Shown: piece after piece, positions 61,301 to 64,000 of the stretch
Layout of the letters: the number at the start of each line of letters is the position of its first letter
How positions within the stretch are numbered: position 1 is the stretch's first letter
Assembly: GCA_963931925.1 (NCBI GenBank)
Contig: OZ007571.1
Span: 41,778,779 to 41,842,778 of the forward strand
Direction of reading: 5' to 3'
From: Onchidella celtica
Lineage: Eukaryota; Mollusca; Gastropoda; Systellommatophora; Onchidiidae
DNA length: 64,000 bases
Translations under genes and position numbers: made by a program
The notes under the pieces: generated by a model
Told to the model about the DNA's origin: nothing
Databases searched by the model: none
The model's input: only the letters and a program-made list of their open reading frames with translations

Positions 61301-64000
61301 CACTTCCTTTACTTTTAAGTTGGCTATCAGATTTCGCCCAGCAAGCCTAAAGGAGAGGTCATCCTTATGAAACTAAGTTTTAGCAGCGAAATATCCACAG
61401 ATGGTATGACGTTCTTACGCGCAGTAGGAATAATCTTGCAATTTTTTTTTCATTGCCGAACACTTCTCTGCCCTGTCATCCAAGGGGAGAAAATGGTTTA
61501 AGAATTGAGTTATTATTAAGACTTCTGGTGCTGACACGCCACTGAATTTTGGTATCTGGAACTCTCAAGTTCTGCAGATATTCATTATTCGAGACAGAGC
61601 ATAATATTGTCCGGGGACGTTTACAACTTGTCAAGTATCTTGTAATACCCATGATACAAATATTATATTATTACTTGAGTTTTGAATTTGAATGTGTCAG
61701 CTTTCCCTGTCTAAACTTTTTATATTTCGTCTCTCTCTCTCTCCCTCTCTCTCTCTTTCTCCATCTCTCTCGCTTCCTTGTACTCCTTCTCTGTCCATTA
61801 AGCCGATCTTGCACAATGCATCCCATAGAGAGCTCACCCACATAGTGTCACAAGGCGTACGACTCTTATCTGAGTTTGTAATATTAGCGGCGGATAATTA
61901 AAACTTGTGGTATCTTTGAAGTTCAAGGTCTTGGTAAGAGGGCGCCTCCCTTGACAAATGTTATGTCTAAGTGCACACAAGAGTTGTCTCCACTTGATGA
62001 TGCACCTTTTCCATCTGAACAAAATTGCTTCATTTCCCTTCTTTTGACTGCGGTAGAATATGAATTGCATTAAATCTGAACAGTGGCAAACTTCAGTTCA
62101 TTTCCTTCTGAATCCTTTTAACTGAATCGTCTTAATTATAGCCCCTCATTAAAGAAAATCTCAGAATCAACAAAAACTGTTCTGAAGAGTTCAGCACATC
62201 TTTATGTATTTTAACTTTTCATTGCAATTATTTGTGTTTAATTCCTTTCAACGTTTTCTCCGTCAAAGTGGTTCAGTGTCACGATGAGTCGTTCATTTAT
62301 CATTCTATCTGGGTATTCTAAAAGTCATGTTTTGCACATTTGGAAAATGACGGTCTACAATGCTAAAGCACAAGCTAAGGAAGGTCTCTTTTCAACTACG
62401 CCACATATTATTTACTACGTGAAAAGTTATAATTCTCCAGTATAGGAGTGTCCTATCCCGCTTGTTCCTATTTGTAAGCAAATTTTGTGTGGAAATTTAT
62501 TTTTATTAATTGCGCGTGTGGGCGCGTGCAAGTGTGTGGGTGAGTAAAAGTGCGAAAAAATGTGGAGAATGATGTTACAGCCACCATGAAAGGGACACCA
62601 AACTCGCTTGTCACATCCACAAAAGATAGTGAAGTTTGATTCAGGAACTTCTCATTACAGGGCAGTACACTTGCGTCTTGCGCGAACTGGCCCCCGTCTT
62701 TGGCTGTGTTTTTACAATTACTACATCTGAGGAAAAGTTAAGTGCTCACCAGCTGTGCAGACAGCTGACAGTGGGGAAGGGACAGGGGGATGAACTGAAT
62801 GTGGGTTGAAATGATGAACTGATAGGTAAACAAGCGCAGGCGTTGGGAAAATGGGGATTGTGTGGAGAGGTCGGGAGGAAGACAAGAGCACGAGCTAGTA
62901 AATGTAAAGATACCATGGAGGAACGAAGAGGGGTGAAAGTCTGGGAGGGGAGTGTGAGCAAAATGGAGAGATTAAAAAAAAACCAACAACTGAAGACGGT
63001 GGGAGGCGAGTAGATAGTAAGAATGGTGTTAACGTACTAGTTGCAATGGTTGGTATCAACGACATTGTGCATAATGTACCTTTTAAGGGAAAGTCATATC
63101 GTAGATAGAAGTATTGTCTTTGACACACCAGCTTACTTGTGATACAAAGCTCTATAATCTTAAAATTTTGAATTACGATCATGGATTTGTTCCCTTTCAA
63201 ATAAGTGTTTTAGCATACCGTGGTTTCTTCTAAAGTTATAAAGAATAAAATCTTCAGTCAGCCTGGGTTTCGGAATGTTAGAGAGGTCCGGTCAACATAC
63301 TCTTGTCTTGTGTTCTTCTGGCATTTCGCCTCCCCCCCCCCCCCCTTCCGTTTTTTTTTCTTCTCTCCGCCGTTTTATGCATTCGAACTGGTGCATTGGT
63401 ACAGGGAAAGGCTGAAAGGAGGTAGTGAGATCCGGGAGTAAGGGAGGCTGAGTCCATTTTTAATCTCTTTCTGTACTGTCAGCTACTCAGTCTGTGTGTT
63501 TCCTCGCGAGACTTAAATGACAGGAGCCAATTTGTTGACTAACTCTGTCTGCGACTTCTCCAGCTAACTCGCCATAAAGATGCAGAATTCCTTGCCTCAC
63601 GGGCAACTGTATTTGATGTTGTTTATAAACAGAAATCAAGCTGCGATTGGTGACTGTTGGGAAAACTGCAAATATGGCCAATGAATTACGGTTAGCATTC
63701 ACCACAGTGAAGGTTTACCAGCTTCATGCACGTCAAGGCAAGAGAGCACATGGAAGCCTGTCAAGACAACTCCACGAAGCATGAGACAGAGCTCTGAGGA
63801 CAGATGCGGGTGAGTGGGATGTAAAGGCGGCACCAAACTAATGACGCACGACCAGGCTCAGCGGGAGCAAAGACGATTAGATTAAAAAGAAAAAAAAAGA
63901 AACCAAGAATATTTAAAAAGAGGGAAAGATGAAAGGTGGAGGTTCAAAGGTCGAGAAGACGCTCTAGTGCTGGAAGATGGCTAAGCTGCTCCAAATGTAT
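58387..64000. other. AT-rich non-coding stretch to window end
   Basis: No gene recognised. It contains poly-T at 59504-59517, poly-G at 59631-59640, a CT-rich tract at about 61730-61785 and poly-C near 63333-63345. Many short frames look like chance. Confidence 0.5.

Overview
The window looks like non-coding nuclear DNA from an animal, most plausibly a mollusc. It has long GATA, GA/CT, CAA and poly-G simple repeats, many small DNA transposons, a tRNA-derived SINE, an LTR and a 5'-truncated LINE. I see no bacterial gene organisation, no ribosome-binding-site-led operons, no CRISPR array and no rRNA. The mollusc assignment is an inference from the repeat flavour, not from a marker gene. I found no host gene I would defend. 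Most short open frames are translations of simple repeats (SIYLSIYL from GATA, LSLSLS or RERERE from GA) or chance frames in AT-rich DNA.

The only recognisable coding sequence is a non-LTR reverse transcriptase fragment on the minus strand at 36445-37926. It keeps FADD, part of the RT palm, the thumb and connection region and a C-terminal zinc knuckle, but has no endonuclease. Its first ~54 codons belong to a neighbouring hAT element, so the frame is chimeric. Two related non-autonomous hAT elements (35214-35530 and 37763-38187) lie on either side of this fragment in opposite orientations, each with a readable 8-bp target duplication.

The rest is a layered set of non-autonomous elements. These are a ~233-bp terminal-inverted-repeat family (1843-2075, 7499-7730), a second hAT-like family with CAGGGCCGTCTTAA-type ends (23308-23465, 52530-52705, 55822-55929), and a TTAA-flanked foldback family with four copies (24397-24500, 41472-41610, 46288-46450, 51452-51664). 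There are also a TIR element at 40992-41314, a SINE at about 17838-18125 (minus), an LTR at 15446-16168 (minus) and possible Helitron ends at 16596 and 39471. A ~55-bp module beside GA repeats occurs three times, and an unclassified repeat occurs at 48616-48796 and 58139-58386.

Layout: 0-15 kb is microsatellite-rich with small inverted-repeat elements and a ~125-bp tandem array. 15-18 kb holds the LTR, a possible Helitron end and the SINE. 18-35 kb is mostly unique AT-rich DNA with GA/CT tracts. 35-38 kb is the hAT/LINE cluster. 38-64 kb is AT-rich DNA with scattered MITEs. Nothing here forms a pathway. The main biological content is transposon history.
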